The translations under genes and the position numbers were made by a program. Positions 37,322 through 45,579 of a DNA stretch of 64,000 nucleotides are shown piece after piece. A model generated the notes under the pieces. The model was not told the DNA's origin, searched no databases, and saw nothing but the letters and a program-made list of their open reading frames with translations. The stretch lies in the NCBI GenBank assembly GCA_023420085.1, contig JAEZWQ010000025.1:124001-188000 (forward strand). Reading direction: 5' to 3'. Numbering within the stretch: position 1 is the first letter of the stretch; each line of letters starts with the position of its first letter. The stretch comes from Bacillota bacterium (GTDB lineage Bacteria; Bacillota; Clostridia; Lachnospirales; Lachnospiraceae).

Positions 37322-38710
37322 ATGGAAAAATTTGATTTTAGTAAAAAACAAAAGATATTTTTTTCAGGCATTGGAGGAATAAGTATGAGTGGACTTGCTA
37401 CTTTAATGCTTGAAGAAGGGTTTGAAGTATATGGTTCAGATTCAGCAAGATCCGACCTTACTGTAGATTTAGAAAAAAAAGGTGCAGTCATATATTATGG
37501 ACAAGATAAAGACAATATAAAGAGCAATATTGATTTGGTAGTACATTCGGCTGCAATAAAGAGAGATAACCCTGAGTTAATTACAGCAGAAATAATGCAA
37601 AAACCAATACTTACTAGAGCAGAATTTTTAGGATCTATCATGAATAATTATAAGTATTCAATTGGTATTTCTGGTACACATGGAAAGACTACTACTACAT
37701 CTATGATAAGCGATATATTTCTTAATGCAGGCATTGATCCAACCATTAGTGTTGGTGGTATAATGCCTAGTATTAATAGTAATTTTAGAATTGGTAGTAA
37801 AGATTGTTTTATAACAGAGGCTTGTGAATACACAAATAGCTTTTTATCTTTTTATCCAGATTGTGCAGTAATTTTGAATTGTGAATTAGATCATACAGAC
37901 TTTTTTAAGGATGAAGAAGATTTTAGAAATTCATTTAGACTATATTGTAATAACATAAAAAAAGGTGGTAAGTTAGTTATAAATAGTTCTATTAAGGATA
38001 TTCAATATTTTGCTACAGAAGATGCTGAGTTAATAACATTTGGAATAGAAGATCAATCAAAATATGTTGCAAAAAATATAACTATCATAGATGATAAGTT
38101 AATAAAATTTGATCTCTACATAGATAATAATTTTATAAGCAATATAATACTTAATACTATAGGGAAATATAATGTAAGTAATGCATTGGCAGCTATAGCG
38201 GTTGGATATGAATATGGAATAGATATAAGTATTATTAAAACTACCTTGGAAAATTTTGAATGTACGAAAAGACGATTTGAGGTAATGGGTAGTATAGGTG
38301 GGGTTAAGATTATCAGTGAATTTGCTCACCATCCGACGGCAATTAAGTTTGCTATAGAAACTGCAAGGCATTTAAATCCTAAAAAATTATGGGTTATATT
38401 TCAACCGCATGCATATAGTAGGACTAAAGAATTTTTATATGAATTTGCAAATGTACTATCATTTGCAGATGCAGTGATTTTGACACCTATTTATGCTGCT
38501 AGAGAAATAAACACCTACAATATTTATTCAAAAGATATATATGATATTTTAATAAAACTTGGAGTAGAATCATATAATGTTGATAGTTTCTCTGAGGCAG
38601 AAGATTTAATACTTACTAAGGCCGAAAGTGGTGATATTGCAATGGCAATGGGCGGTGGAGATATTGATAAATTAGCCAAAGACCTTATGGGAATAAGCTA
38701 TGAAAAGTAG
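37322..38710 (+). CDS. murC: UDP-N-acetylmuramate--L-alanine ligase
   Basis: Adds the first amino acid to the peptidoglycan precursor. The 462-residue protein has the N-terminal nucleotide motif FSGIGGISMSG, the Mur-ligase ATP loop GISGTHGKTTTTSM (about 114-127), CEYTNSFLSFYPD, and the EFAHHPTAIK segment of the C-terminal domain. The length is normal. The SD is poor (GGGA three nt from the ATG) and follows the terminator hairpin of glyQS. No other mur gene is adjacent. Confidence 0.96.
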   Translation: MEKFDFSKKQKIFFSGIGGISMSGLATLMLEEGFEVYGSDSARSDLTVDLEKKGAVIYYGQDKDNIKSNIDLVVHSAAIKRDNPELITAEIMQKPILTRAEFLGSIMNNYKYSIGISGTHGKTTTTSMISDIFLNAGIDPTISVGGIMPSINSNFRIGSKDCFITEACEYTNSFLSFYPDCAVILNCELDHTDFFKDEEDFRNSFRLYCNNIKKGGKLVINSSIKDIQYFATEDAELITFGIEDQSKYVAKNITIIDDKLIKFDLYIDNNFISNIILNTIGKYNVSNALAAIAVGYEYGIDISIIKTTLENFECTKRRFEVMGSIGGVKIISEFAHHPTAIKFAIETARHLNPKKLWVIFQPHAYSRTKEFLYEFANVLSFADAVILTPIYAAREINTYNIYSKDIYDILIKLGVESYNVDSFSEAEDLILTKAESGDIAMAMGGGDIDKLAKDLMGISYEK

Positions 38711-38712
38711 AA

Positions 38713-38744
38713 TGTGGATAAAATGTTATTAATCTTGTGAATAG
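38713..38744. promoter_or_regulatory. DnaA box plus near-match upstream of dnaD-dnaI
   Basis: TGTGGATAA at 38713-38721 is the exact reverse complement of the DnaA box TTATCCACA. A second site, TGTGAATAG (38736-38744, complement CTATTCACA), differs from the relaxed consensus TTWTNCACA only at its first base. Both face the same way, 23 bp apart, just upstream of the -10. Confidence 0.7.
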
Positions 38745-38759
38745 AATAAAATTTAATTA

Positions 38760-38768
38760 TGTTATAAT
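38760..38768 (+). promoter_or_regulatory. Extended -10 promoter of dnaD-dnaI
   Basis: TGTTATAAT is an exact TGnTATAAT extended -10; no good -35 is seen. It lies 31 bases before the dnaD ATG, downstream of the DnaA boxes. Confidence 0.7.
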
Positions 38769-38799
38769 GAACTAAGAAGAAATCAATAGGGAGTTTATT

Positions 38800-39963
38800 A
38801 TGCTTAACACACAATTAAAGACTGGTTTCGTCTTATTTAGAGAGAAAAAAAGCCAGTATACACAAGTAAATAATTTATTTATAGATAATTTTTTAGAAAA
38901 AGCAGATGGTGAATTTGTTAAAGTGTATCTCCTTTTAATCAGAATAAATGGAGAAAGTGAACAAAAAATTAGTATAGATGAAATAGCAAATAAACTTGAA
39001 ATTAGTGTAAAGAAGGTTATAAGAGCATTTGAATATTGGCAAAAAGAAGGCCTTATAAATGTAATATATTCAGCTTCGGGAGAACCTATTAAACTAGAAG
39101 TTGTAGAAGATATAGAAAATGCTATAGAAAATAGGAATAGTGTAAATACGAAGCCAACTGATGAATATAATATGATTAGAAAAGATGAGATATATTCAGA
39201 AAATATTGACTATAAGAGATATACCTTTATTAATGATGAGCAAGAAAAAGAACATATTTCTAAAATACCAAGATTTGAAGATGTATCATTTAATGTAAAT
39301 GAATTAAATGAACTAAAAGAAAATAATGAGTTAGCAGTTTTAGTTCGTCAGTATGAATATTATATTCAAAGAACACTAAGTAATAGAGAGCTAAATTTTT
39401 TACTTTACATGTATAAAGTTTTAAAATTTGATGTTAATCTTATCGAATATTTGATAGAACAGTGCATATCAAAAAATAATAATAATTTGTCATATATGAT
39501 TAAAATTGCATTAGATTGGGCTAATAGTGAGATAAGAACTGTTGAAGAGGCAAAGATAAAGAATTCTATATGGAATGCTGAGTATTTTTCAATAATGAAA
39601 AATCTTGGATTGCCAGGAAAGATAACTCCTGAACATAAGGAGAAATTTACTGAATGGTTAGATATGTTTAGTATAGATATGGTAATAGAAGCCTGTAAAC
39701 GCTCAATTAGAAATTTGGGACATGGAAATTTAAACTATGTCGATAGGATATTAAATAATTGGAAAAAAGATGGTATAACTGAGATTGACCAGATATATGA
39801 TAATGATAAGTTGAAAAAAGATAAGGCTAGGGTATCTAATAATACAAAAAATATAGATAAAGCTCAAACACAAGCAGGCGTATATAGTTATAAAAAGAGA
39901 GAAATTGATTATGGAAAAGAGCTAGGCCGTTTAATGTCAAGGAACTGGAATGAAGTTAGATAA
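38800..39963 (+). CDS. DnaD-domain replication initiation protein
   Basis: A primosomal protein that helps load the replicative helicase. The 387-residue protein has an N-terminal winged helix (about 20-100; ISIDEIANKLEISVKKVIRAFEYW) and two DnaD-type helical domains (about 185-245 and 260-325). The second carries LNYVDRILNNWKKDGI, matching the YxxxI...W motif of DnaD/DnaB proteins. In B. subtilis the similar dnaB gene also precedes dnaI. AGGGAG lies before the ATG, and the end overlaps dnaI by 14 bases. It could be called either DnaD- or DnaB-like. Confidence 0.88.
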   Translation: MLNTQLKTGFVLFREKKSQYTQVNNLFIDNFLEKADGEFVKVYLLLIRINGESEQKISIDEIANKLEISVKKVIRAFEYWQKEGLINVIYSASGEPIKLEVVEDIENAIENRNSVNTKPTDEYNMIRKDEIYSENIDYKRYTFINDEQEKEHISKIPRFEDVSFNVNELNELKENNELAVLVRQYEYYIQRTLSNRELNFLLYMYKVLKFDVNLIEYLIEQCISKNNNNLSYMIKIALDWANSEIRTVEEAKIKNSIWNAEYFSIMKNLGLPGKITPEHKEKFTEWLDMFSIDMVIEACKRSIRNLGHGNLNYVDRILNNWKKDGITEIDQIYDNDKLKKDKARVSNNTKNIDKAQTQAGVYSYKKREIDYGKELGRLMSRNWNEVR

Positions 39964-40909
39964 AGTTATTAGTAATAAAATATTAACAGAGTATTCATTG
40001 ATACAAAATAGGGCTACACGTATATACAATGATGAGATAAAAAAAATATATAGAAATTATCCTATACTTGCAAACATAGATAAGGATCTTGTAAAACTAT
40101 ATATAATTAAAGCCAAGAATAAATTAAGAAATGAAGAAAAAGAAGTTGATAGCCAAATTGATATAGCCATATCAAAAAGGAAAGATTTTATAAATACACA
40201 TAATATAAAACTTCCCTCAAAATATTGTTGTGATATATGCAAAGATACAGGTACAACTGTAGAAGGGAAAAAATGTATATGTTATAACAAAATATTTAAA
40301 AAGGTTATGTATGAGAATGATCCATATCGTGATCTTTTTAATAAGTATCGTTTTGAAAATTTAGACTATATATTGTATGATAATAGTGTAGATGAAAAAA
40401 ATAATATTAATATAAGTAATAGAGAAATTGTACGTATGATTGAGAAAAGTGCAGAAATTTTAGTTGATGCCTTTACAAATAATAAAGAATATAAATATTC
40501 AAACTATTTGTTAATGGGAGAAGTTGGAGTTGGTAAAACTTATATTGCACTTTCGATTGGTAATTTATTTTTAGATAGATCAATATATGTAAAATTCATT
40601 TCATCTAATGAACTTTCATTAAAGCTAGGTTCTTTTGATGAAGAAAATAGAGAATTTATTGAATTTATAAAGGAAGTCCCGGTTTTAATAATAGATGATT
40701 TAGGCGTTGAATTTTTAGGTAAAAAATATATTGCAGAATTATACGATTTAATTTATTCAAGACAAATTAATAAATTACCAACAATTTTCACAACAAATAT
40801 GACAATTGATAACCTAGCTAATTACTACACTCAAAGGTTTATAAGTAAGCTTGAAGTAGATACAAGATTTTTTATGATATATGGAAATGATTTAAGACAA
40901 AGTAAATAG
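39950..40909 (+). CDS. dnaI: Helicase loader ATPase DnaI/DnaC-like
   Basis: AAA+ ATPase that opens the replicative helicase ring at origins. The 319-residue protein has an N-terminal helical part with the zinc-type CCDICKDTG...CICYNK (about 87-110), then Walker A GEVGVGKTYI (about 191), Walker B VLIIDDLGVE (about 246) and a late FTTNMTIDNL sensor region. The length and CxxC...CxC zinc element match B. subtilis DnaI (311). AAGGAA precedes the ATG inside the dnaD gene, indicating a strict dnaD-dnaI pair. Confidence 0.93.
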   Translation: MKLDKVISNKILTEYSLIQNRATRIYNDEIKKIYRNYPILANIDKDLVKLYIIKAKNKLRNEEKEVDSQIDIAISKRKDFINTHNIKLPSKYCCDICKDTGTTVEGKKCICYNKIFKKVMYENDPYRDLFNKYRFENLDYILYDNSVDEKNNINISNREIVRMIEKSAEILVDAFTNNKEYKYSNYLLMGEVGVGKTYIALSIGNLFLDRSIYVKFISSNELSLKLGSFDEENREFIEFIKEVPVLIIDDLGVEFLGKKYIAELYDLIYSRQINKLPTIFTTNMTIDNLANYYTQRFISKLEVDTRFFMIYGNDLRQSK

Positions 40910-40913
40910 TGCT

Positions 40914-40940
40914 AATATTATGCTGGTTACGCATATTATT
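40914..40940 (+). other. Hairpin after dnaI, possible weak terminator
   Basis: A 10-bp stem with one mismatch (40914-40923 with 40931-40940) and loop TGGTTAC follows the dnaI stop. No T run follows, so it may be a weak terminator or an mRNA end stabiliser. Confidence 0.4.
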
Positions 40941-40962
40941 TATAATATAGTTAAAAAATAAG

Positions 40963-41013
40963 AAAGGAGAATCGTAACAGTAGTAACCATAGCTGATACG
41001 ATATATAATTATG
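40963..41013 (+). promoter_or_regulatory. Distal Shine-Dalgarno with intervening hairpin, prs leader
   Basis: GAAAGGAGA spans 40962-40970, but the prs ATG is at 41011, so the linear SD-to-start gap is 41 nt. Between them lies a hairpin: ATCGTA (40971-40976) pairs with TACGAT (40997-41002), then an A/A mismatch and CAG/CTG. Looping it out leaves 9 nt. No other start codon follows the SD, and a stop (41005-41007) blocks an in-frame extension. Confidence 0.55.
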
Positions 41014-42186
41014 ATTCATCATGAGATGACTTTAGATCTTGAACCAGTTGGACCGTTAGGCATTATAGCACATCCATCTAGCCGTGAACTAGCTGAAAAG
41101 GTAGACTGGTATCTAAGAAAATGGAGAGATGCCGTAAATATTGAGAAAAATATGCAACCTTTTTACTCAGGTTATAAAAAAGATACATATTTGCTTGATT
41201 TTGCAGTACCAAGATTTGGATCAGGGGAAGCAAAAGGTGTTCTTAAAGAAACAATAAGAGGTTGTGATTTATATATTGTTGCAGATGTGACAAATTATAG
41301 TATTAAGTATTCTATTTGCGGACATGAAAATCATTATTCACCTGACGACATTTATCAAGATGTAAAAAGAATTATTGCAGCTTGTAATGGTAAAGCTAGA
41401 CGTATAAATGTAATTATGCCTTTCTTATATGAAAGCAGACAACATAGACGTAATACAAGAGAATCTCTAGATTGTGCATTAATGCTACAAGAGTTAGTTT
41501 CAATGGGAGTAGATAATATTATAACATTTGATGCACATGACCCAAGAGTTCAAAATGCTATACCACTTTCAGGCTTTGAAACAGTTAGAACAACATATCA
41601 AATGATAAAAAGATTGTTAGATGTTGAACCAGGACTACAAATTGATAGCGACCATATGATGGTTATAAGTCCTGATGAAGGTGGAATGGAAAGAGCTGTA
41701 TACTATGCTAACGTATTAGGCCTTGATTTAGGTATGTTCTATAAAAGACGTGACTATACGAAGATTGTTGGAGGGAAAAATCCTATTGTTGCACATGAAT
41801 TTTTAGGAACTGACGTTGAAGGTAAAGATATGATAATCATAGATGACATGATATCATCTGGCGATAGTATGTTAGAGGTAGCGGAAGCACTAAAAAAGCT
41901 TAAAGCAAGAAATATCTATGTATTCTCAGCATTTGGTTTATTTACAAATGGTATGGATAAATTTGATGAAGCATATAAAAATGGAATAATTAAAAAAGTA
42001 TTTACCACTAATATGATTTATCAATCAAAAAATCTATTATCTAAAGAATATTATGTTAGTGTTGATATGAGTAAGTACATCGCATCATTAATAGAGAGCC
42101 TTAACCATGATGCATCTATTAGTGAATTATTGGACCCATACAACAAGATTATAGATAGAGTTAACGAATATAAAGAACAGAGGTAG
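41011..42186 (+). CDS. prs: Ribose-phosphate pyrophosphokinase, long clostridial type
   Basis: Makes PRPP from ribose-5-phosphate and ATP for nucleotide, His and Trp synthesis. At 391 residues it is longer than the common 315-residue enzyme. The core motifs are present: MPFLYESRQHRRNTRES (ATP-binding loop region), FDAHDPRVQNAIP (divalent metal/pyrophosphate region) and MIIIDDMISSGDSM (PRPP loop). The N-terminal MIHHEMTLDLEPVGPLGIIAHPSSRELA is that of the long variant. No SD lies within 15 nt of the ATG; the only strong SD is 41 nt upstream beyond a hairpin. It is followed by gpsA after 1 base and is separated from dnaI by 101 bases. Confidence 0.92.
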   Translation: MIHHEMTLDLEPVGPLGIIAHPSSRELAEKVDWYLRKWRDAVNIEKNMQPFYSGYKKDTYLLDFAVPRFGSGEAKGVLKETIRGCDLYIVADVTNYSIKYSICGHENHYSPDDIYQDVKRIIAACNGKARRINVIMPFLYESRQHRRNTRESLDCALMLQELVSMGVDNIITFDAHDPRVQNAIPLSGFETVRTTYQMIKRLLDVEPGLQIDSDHMMVISPDEGGMERAVYYANVLGLDLGMFYKRRDYTKIVGGKNPIVAHEFLGTDVEGKDMIIIDDMISSGDSMLEVAEALKKLKARNIYVFSAFGLFTNGMDKFDEAYKNGIIKKVFTTNMIYQSKNLLSKEYYVSVDMSKYIASLIESLNHDASISELLDPYNKIIDRVNEYKEQR

Positions 42187-42187
42187 T

Positions 42188-43189
42188 ATGAATGTATCAG
42201 TAATTGGATGTGGTTCATTTGGTTGTGCGTTAGCTGATCACTTATTTAGAAATGGATGTAATGTCAAAATTTGGGGAAGAGATAATAAAAATACAAATAA
42301 TATTATCAAATCTAGATTATTACCTGTATCATTAGGGAATAAAAGACTTAATAAAGACATACTAATAACAACTGATATGAATGCTGCAATTTCAGATACA
42401 GATTTAATACTTATTGTTGTTCCTTCTACTGCTATAAGAAGTATTGCAAAAGAAATTAATAAATTATATAAATCACAGATCATTTTATTAGCGACAAAAG
42501 GATTAGAAGATAAGACTTATTTGACAATGGATGAAATTATAAGGCAAGAAATATACAATGTATCCAATATTGCAGTTATTTCTGGACCTACACATGCAGA
42601 AGAAGTTATAAGAAATATGCCTACGGGTTGTGTTATTGCTTCCAAGGATATTGAAGTCGCAATAAAGTTACAATCGGTTTTTATGAGTGAAACTTTTAGG
42701 GTTTATACAAGTGATGATATAGTTGGAGTAGAGCTTGGAGGAGCAATAAAAAATATAATAGCTCTTGCTGCTGGTATATCGGATGGTATAGGCTATGGGG
42801 ATAATGCAAAAGCAGCACTTATTACAAGAGGAATAGTTGAAATTTCTACGCTTGGTAAGGCGCTTGGAGCAAAACCAGAAACCTTTAATGGACTTACAGG
42901 GTTGGGAGATCTTATTGTTACATGCCAAAGTATTCATTCTAGGAATAGGTTGTGTGGATACTACATAGGAAAAGGATTTTCATTAGAAGACGCTATTAAG
43001 AAGGTTGGGATGGTCGTAGAAGGTGTAAATACTTTAAATGCTGTATATGAATTAGCAAAAATTAAGGGAGTTGATACACCTATTATAGATGCTATTTATA
43101 ATGTTCTTTATGAACATTTATCAATAAATGATGTTGCTAAGGTACTTATAAATAGAGAACCAAAGCATGAAGTAATTGAAGGGAGATAG
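42188..43189 (+). CDS. gpsA: Glycerol-3-phosphate dehydrogenase [NAD(P)+]
   Basis: Reduces dihydroxyacetone phosphate to glycerol-3-phosphate for phospholipid synthesis. The 333-residue protein begins with the Rossmann motif VIGCGSFGCALADHL. It has the catalytic-Lys segment VELGGAIKNIIALAAGISDGIGYGDNAK and GLGDLIVTCQSIHSRNRLCG, all typical. AGAGG precedes the ATG, 1 base after prs. It is co-transcribed with prs and ferritin. Confidence 0.96.
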   Translation: MNVSVIGCGSFGCALADHLFRNGCNVKIWGRDNKNTNNIIKSRLLPVSLGNKRLNKDILITTDMNAAISDTDLILIVVPSTAIRSIAKEINKLYKSQIILLATKGLEDKTYLTMDEIIRQEIYNVSNIAVISGPTHAEEVIRNMPTGCVIASKDIEVAIKLQSVFMSETFRVYTSDDIVGVELGGAIKNIIALAAGISDGIGYGDNAKAALITRGIVEISTLGKALGAKPETFNGLTGLGDLIVTCQSIHSRNRLCGYYIGKGFSLEDAIKKVGMVVEGVNTLNAVYELAKIKGVDTPIIDAIYNVLYEHLSINDVAKVLINREPKHEVIEGR

Positions 43190-43191
43190 TT

Positions 43192-43686
43192 ATGTTATTA
43201 TCAAATGAAATGGCAAAAAGTTTAAATAAACAGATTAATTTTGAGTATGAGTCAGCTTATATTTATAAAGCAATGGCACAATTTTTTGCTCAAAAGGGGT
43301 TAAATGGATTTAGAACTTTCTTTTCTAAGCAAGCTGAGGAAGAAGTTGAACATGCACAAAAACTTATTGATTACGTTAATGAAAGAGGAAATGAAGTAGA
43401 ACTTACACCATTTGGGCAAGATGCAAAGCTTAAATTCTCTTCATTAAGAGAAATTATTGAAGATGCTTTACATCATGAACAAGAGGTTACTAGAAGAATA
43501 AATGACTTAATGACACTTGCAAGAGAAGAAAAAGATTATGCAACAGAGCAATTATTAGGATGGTTTGTTAGTGAGCAAGTAGAAGAGGAAGATACATTTA
43601 ATTCTATAATCGATACACTTGATTTCGTAAAAGAAGATCCGATTGCAATTTATATGCTAGATGGAAAATTAGGACAAAGACAATAG
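43192..43686 (+). CDS. Non-heme ferritin
   Basis: Iron-storage protein forming a 24-subunit shell. The 164-residue protein has the ferroxidase ligands in NFEYESAYIY (Glu) and EEEVEHAQK (Glu, His), plus later Glu residues in EQEVTRRI and EQVEEEDTF, matching bacterial FtnA. GGGAG lies before the ATG. It is the last gene of prs-gpsA-ftn and ends in a strong terminator. Its presence fits oxidative or iron stress handling in an anaerobe. Confidence 0.94.
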   Translation: MLLSNEMAKSLNKQINFEYESAYIYKAMAQFFAQKGLNGFRTFFSKQAEEEVEHAQKLIDYVNERGNEVELTPFGQDAKLKFSSLREIIEDALHHEQEVTRRINDLMTLAREEKDYATEQLLGWFVSEQVEEEDTFNSIIDTLDFVKEDPIAIYMLDGKLGQRQ

Positions 43687-43700
43687 TATATCTGTTAGAG

Positions 43701-43732
43701 GGTATTAGTAATTCGTTACTAATACCTTTTTT
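43701..43732 (+). terminator. Strong terminator after ferritin
   Basis: An 11-bp perfect stem (43701-43711 with 43716-43726) has a TTCG tetraloop and is followed by TTTTTTG. From here to 43992 there is no gene, only AT-rich sequence with a weak promoter candidate (TTGTGT at 43926-43931, TATGGT at 43949-43954) for the symporter. Confidence 0.93.
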
Positions 43733-43992
43733 GTTGTAAAAGCTTGTTTAATATTTGTCAAAAAAAAATAAATATTTATTATTAATGTACTAAGATACCA
43801 AGTATTGAATTGAAAATTGTTGATAATTTAGAAAAATAATGTAATAAATAGCTGAGATTTGTCATTTGTAATAAAAAATAAATATAAAATTAGATAATAT
43901 GCCAAAAAATCAAAACAAGTCTAAATTGTGTAGTTTTTATGTTTTTTTTATGGTAGTATAGGTATATTCAAGTATTAAGGAAGGGAATACAA

Positions 43993-45432
43993 ATGAATAT
44001 TGTAGTAATAGGAGTTGTAATAGTTTATCTTATAGCAATGCTAGCAATTGGATACTATTCATCAACAAAAATCAAATCAAATGAAGACTTTATGGTGGCA
44101 GGTAGAAATCTTGGACCATTACTTCTTGCGGGAACATTAGCTGCAACAGAAATTGGTGGAGGATCTTCACTGGGAGTTGTTGAAAAAGCTTATGGTAAAT
44201 GGGGACTAGGTGCTTCTTGGTATGTAATAACAATGGGGATTGCATTTGTTATATTATCTTTTATTGCACATAAGTTTAGAGCTGCAGAAGTAAAAACAGT
44301 ACCTGAATATTTTAGAAGAAGATATGGTAAAAGTGCAGGATTATTTACAGCAATAATAATGCTATTGCCATTGATAGGACTAACTGCTTCACAATTTATT
44401 GCATCTGCAACAATAGTTTCAGTTATGTTAAATATTGAGTTTAAACTTGCTGTAACAATTGTGGCTGTAGTAGTTACTGTATATGCAATAATGGGTGGAT
44501 TATGGGCAGTTGCATTAACCGATTTTGTACAAGTATTTTTAATTGTTATAGGTATGATATTGGCTGTGCCTTTTGCAATGAATCTAGCAGGTGGATGGAA
44601 CAACGTTGTAAGTAATGTTCCTGCGGATACATTTAGTATGATTAAAGGTATAAGTCCATCTACTATAATTGGATTGATTATAATGTATGTTGCTTCATTT
44701 ACGGTTGGACAAGAAGCAGTTTCACGTTTCTATGCTGCTAAAAATGGAAAAGTAGCAATAAAGGGTTCTGCAATATCAGCAGTGATAAATTTTGTTTATG
44801 CTTTTGTACCAACAATTCTTGGTATTATTACACTTGCATTGATAAATATGGGAAAACTAAATGGAGATGTAATACTAAAAGATGGAGCAAAGTATGCGTT
44901 ACCTCATGTTGCTATGGTAGCTATGCCTGCAATCATAGTTGGATTATTATTTTCAGGTATTATTTCGGCAACAATGTCTTCAGCAGATTCAGACTTACTT
45001 GGAGCAGGTTCAATATTTGCAAATGATATTTATAAAATATATATAAAACCACATGCAAAAAGTGATGAAGTAATGAAAGTTACTAAGATTACAATGCTTG
45101 TTGTAGGTCTTTTTGGATGGATAATTGCCATCAGTAATATTGCTGATATTATTACCATATTAATGTTCTCATTTACATTGAGAGCAGCGGGAGCGTTTTT
45201 CCCATATGTATTTGGTTTATATTGGAAAAAGGCATCAATACAAGGAGCAATTGCTTCACTAATTTCTGGAAGTATTGTTGTAATTTTATTTGAACATATA
45301 AAGGGATTAAAAAGTTTGGGAATAGAGCCTATAATACCAGGATTAATTGTAAGTTTTATAGCATTTATGGTATTTACATATATGTTCCCAAGCGATAGAG
45401 AAAACTGTGATTTGATACCAGAAGAAGATTAG
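43993..45432 (+). CDS. Sodium:solute symporter family protein
   Basis: A member of the SSS family that drives uptake with sodium. The 479-residue protein has about 13 membrane helices. Family signatures include GYYSSTKIKSNEDFMVAGRNLGPLLLAGTLAATEIGGGSS cut across helices 1-2, MGGLWAVALTDFVQ and SGIISATMSSADSDLL (sodium-site Ser region). AAGGGA precedes the ATG. It is monocistronic with a 306-base upstream gap. The substrate cannot be assigned. Some SSS proteins carry sialic acid, but the nan locus is 16 kb away and has its own transporter genes. Confidence 0.9.
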   Translation: MNIVVIGVVIVYLIAMLAIGYYSSTKIKSNEDFMVAGRNLGPLLLAGTLAATEIGGGSSLGVVEKAYGKWGLGASWYVITMGIAFVILSFIAHKFRAAEVKTVPEYFRRRYGKSAGLFTAIIMLLPLIGLTASQFIASATIVSVMLNIEFKLAVTIVAVVVTVYAIMGGLWAVALTDFVQVFLIVIGMILAVPFAMNLAGGWNNVVSNVPADTFSMIKGISPSTIIGLIIMYVASFTVGQEAVSRFYAAKNGKVAIKGSAISAVINFVYAFVPTILGIITLALINMGKLNGDVILKDGAKYALPHVAMVAMPAIIVGLLFSGIISATMSSADSDLLGAGSIFANDIYKIYIKPHAKSDEVMKVTKITMLVVGLFGWIIAISNIADIITILMFSFTLRAAGAFFPYVFGLYWKKASIQGAIASLISGSIVVILFEHIKGLKSLGIEPIIPGLIVSFIAFMVFTYMFPSDRENCDLIPEED

Positions 45433-45481
45433 AATAATATTATTATAGCATTGAAAATTTATAATAATTATTTTTAATAGT

Positions 45482-45577
45482 AAAAGCTGTTGATGATAAT
45501 AAGATTAAACTGACCCCAAAAGTTGGACCTAAAAAATCAACTTTTTGGGGTCACCTTATATATCATCAACAGCTTTT
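45482..45577. terminator. Nested double hairpin terminator with IS-end-like inner palindrome
   Basis: The outer stem is 17 bp (45482-45498 with 45561-45577) with A/T runs on both sides, placed between convergent genes. Its loop contains a second inverted repeat, TGACCCCAAAAGTTG (45511-45525) with CAACTTTTTGGGGTCA (45538-45553). The inner sequence looks like the terminal repeats of IS3-family elements placed back to back. Confidence 0.8.
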
Positions 45578-45579
45578 TA

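Noticed and set aside
40911..41010. Metabolite riboswitch upstream of prs
   Set aside because: About 100 nt with one small hairpin; no match to purine, PRPP or ppGpp riboswitch cores that I can recognise.
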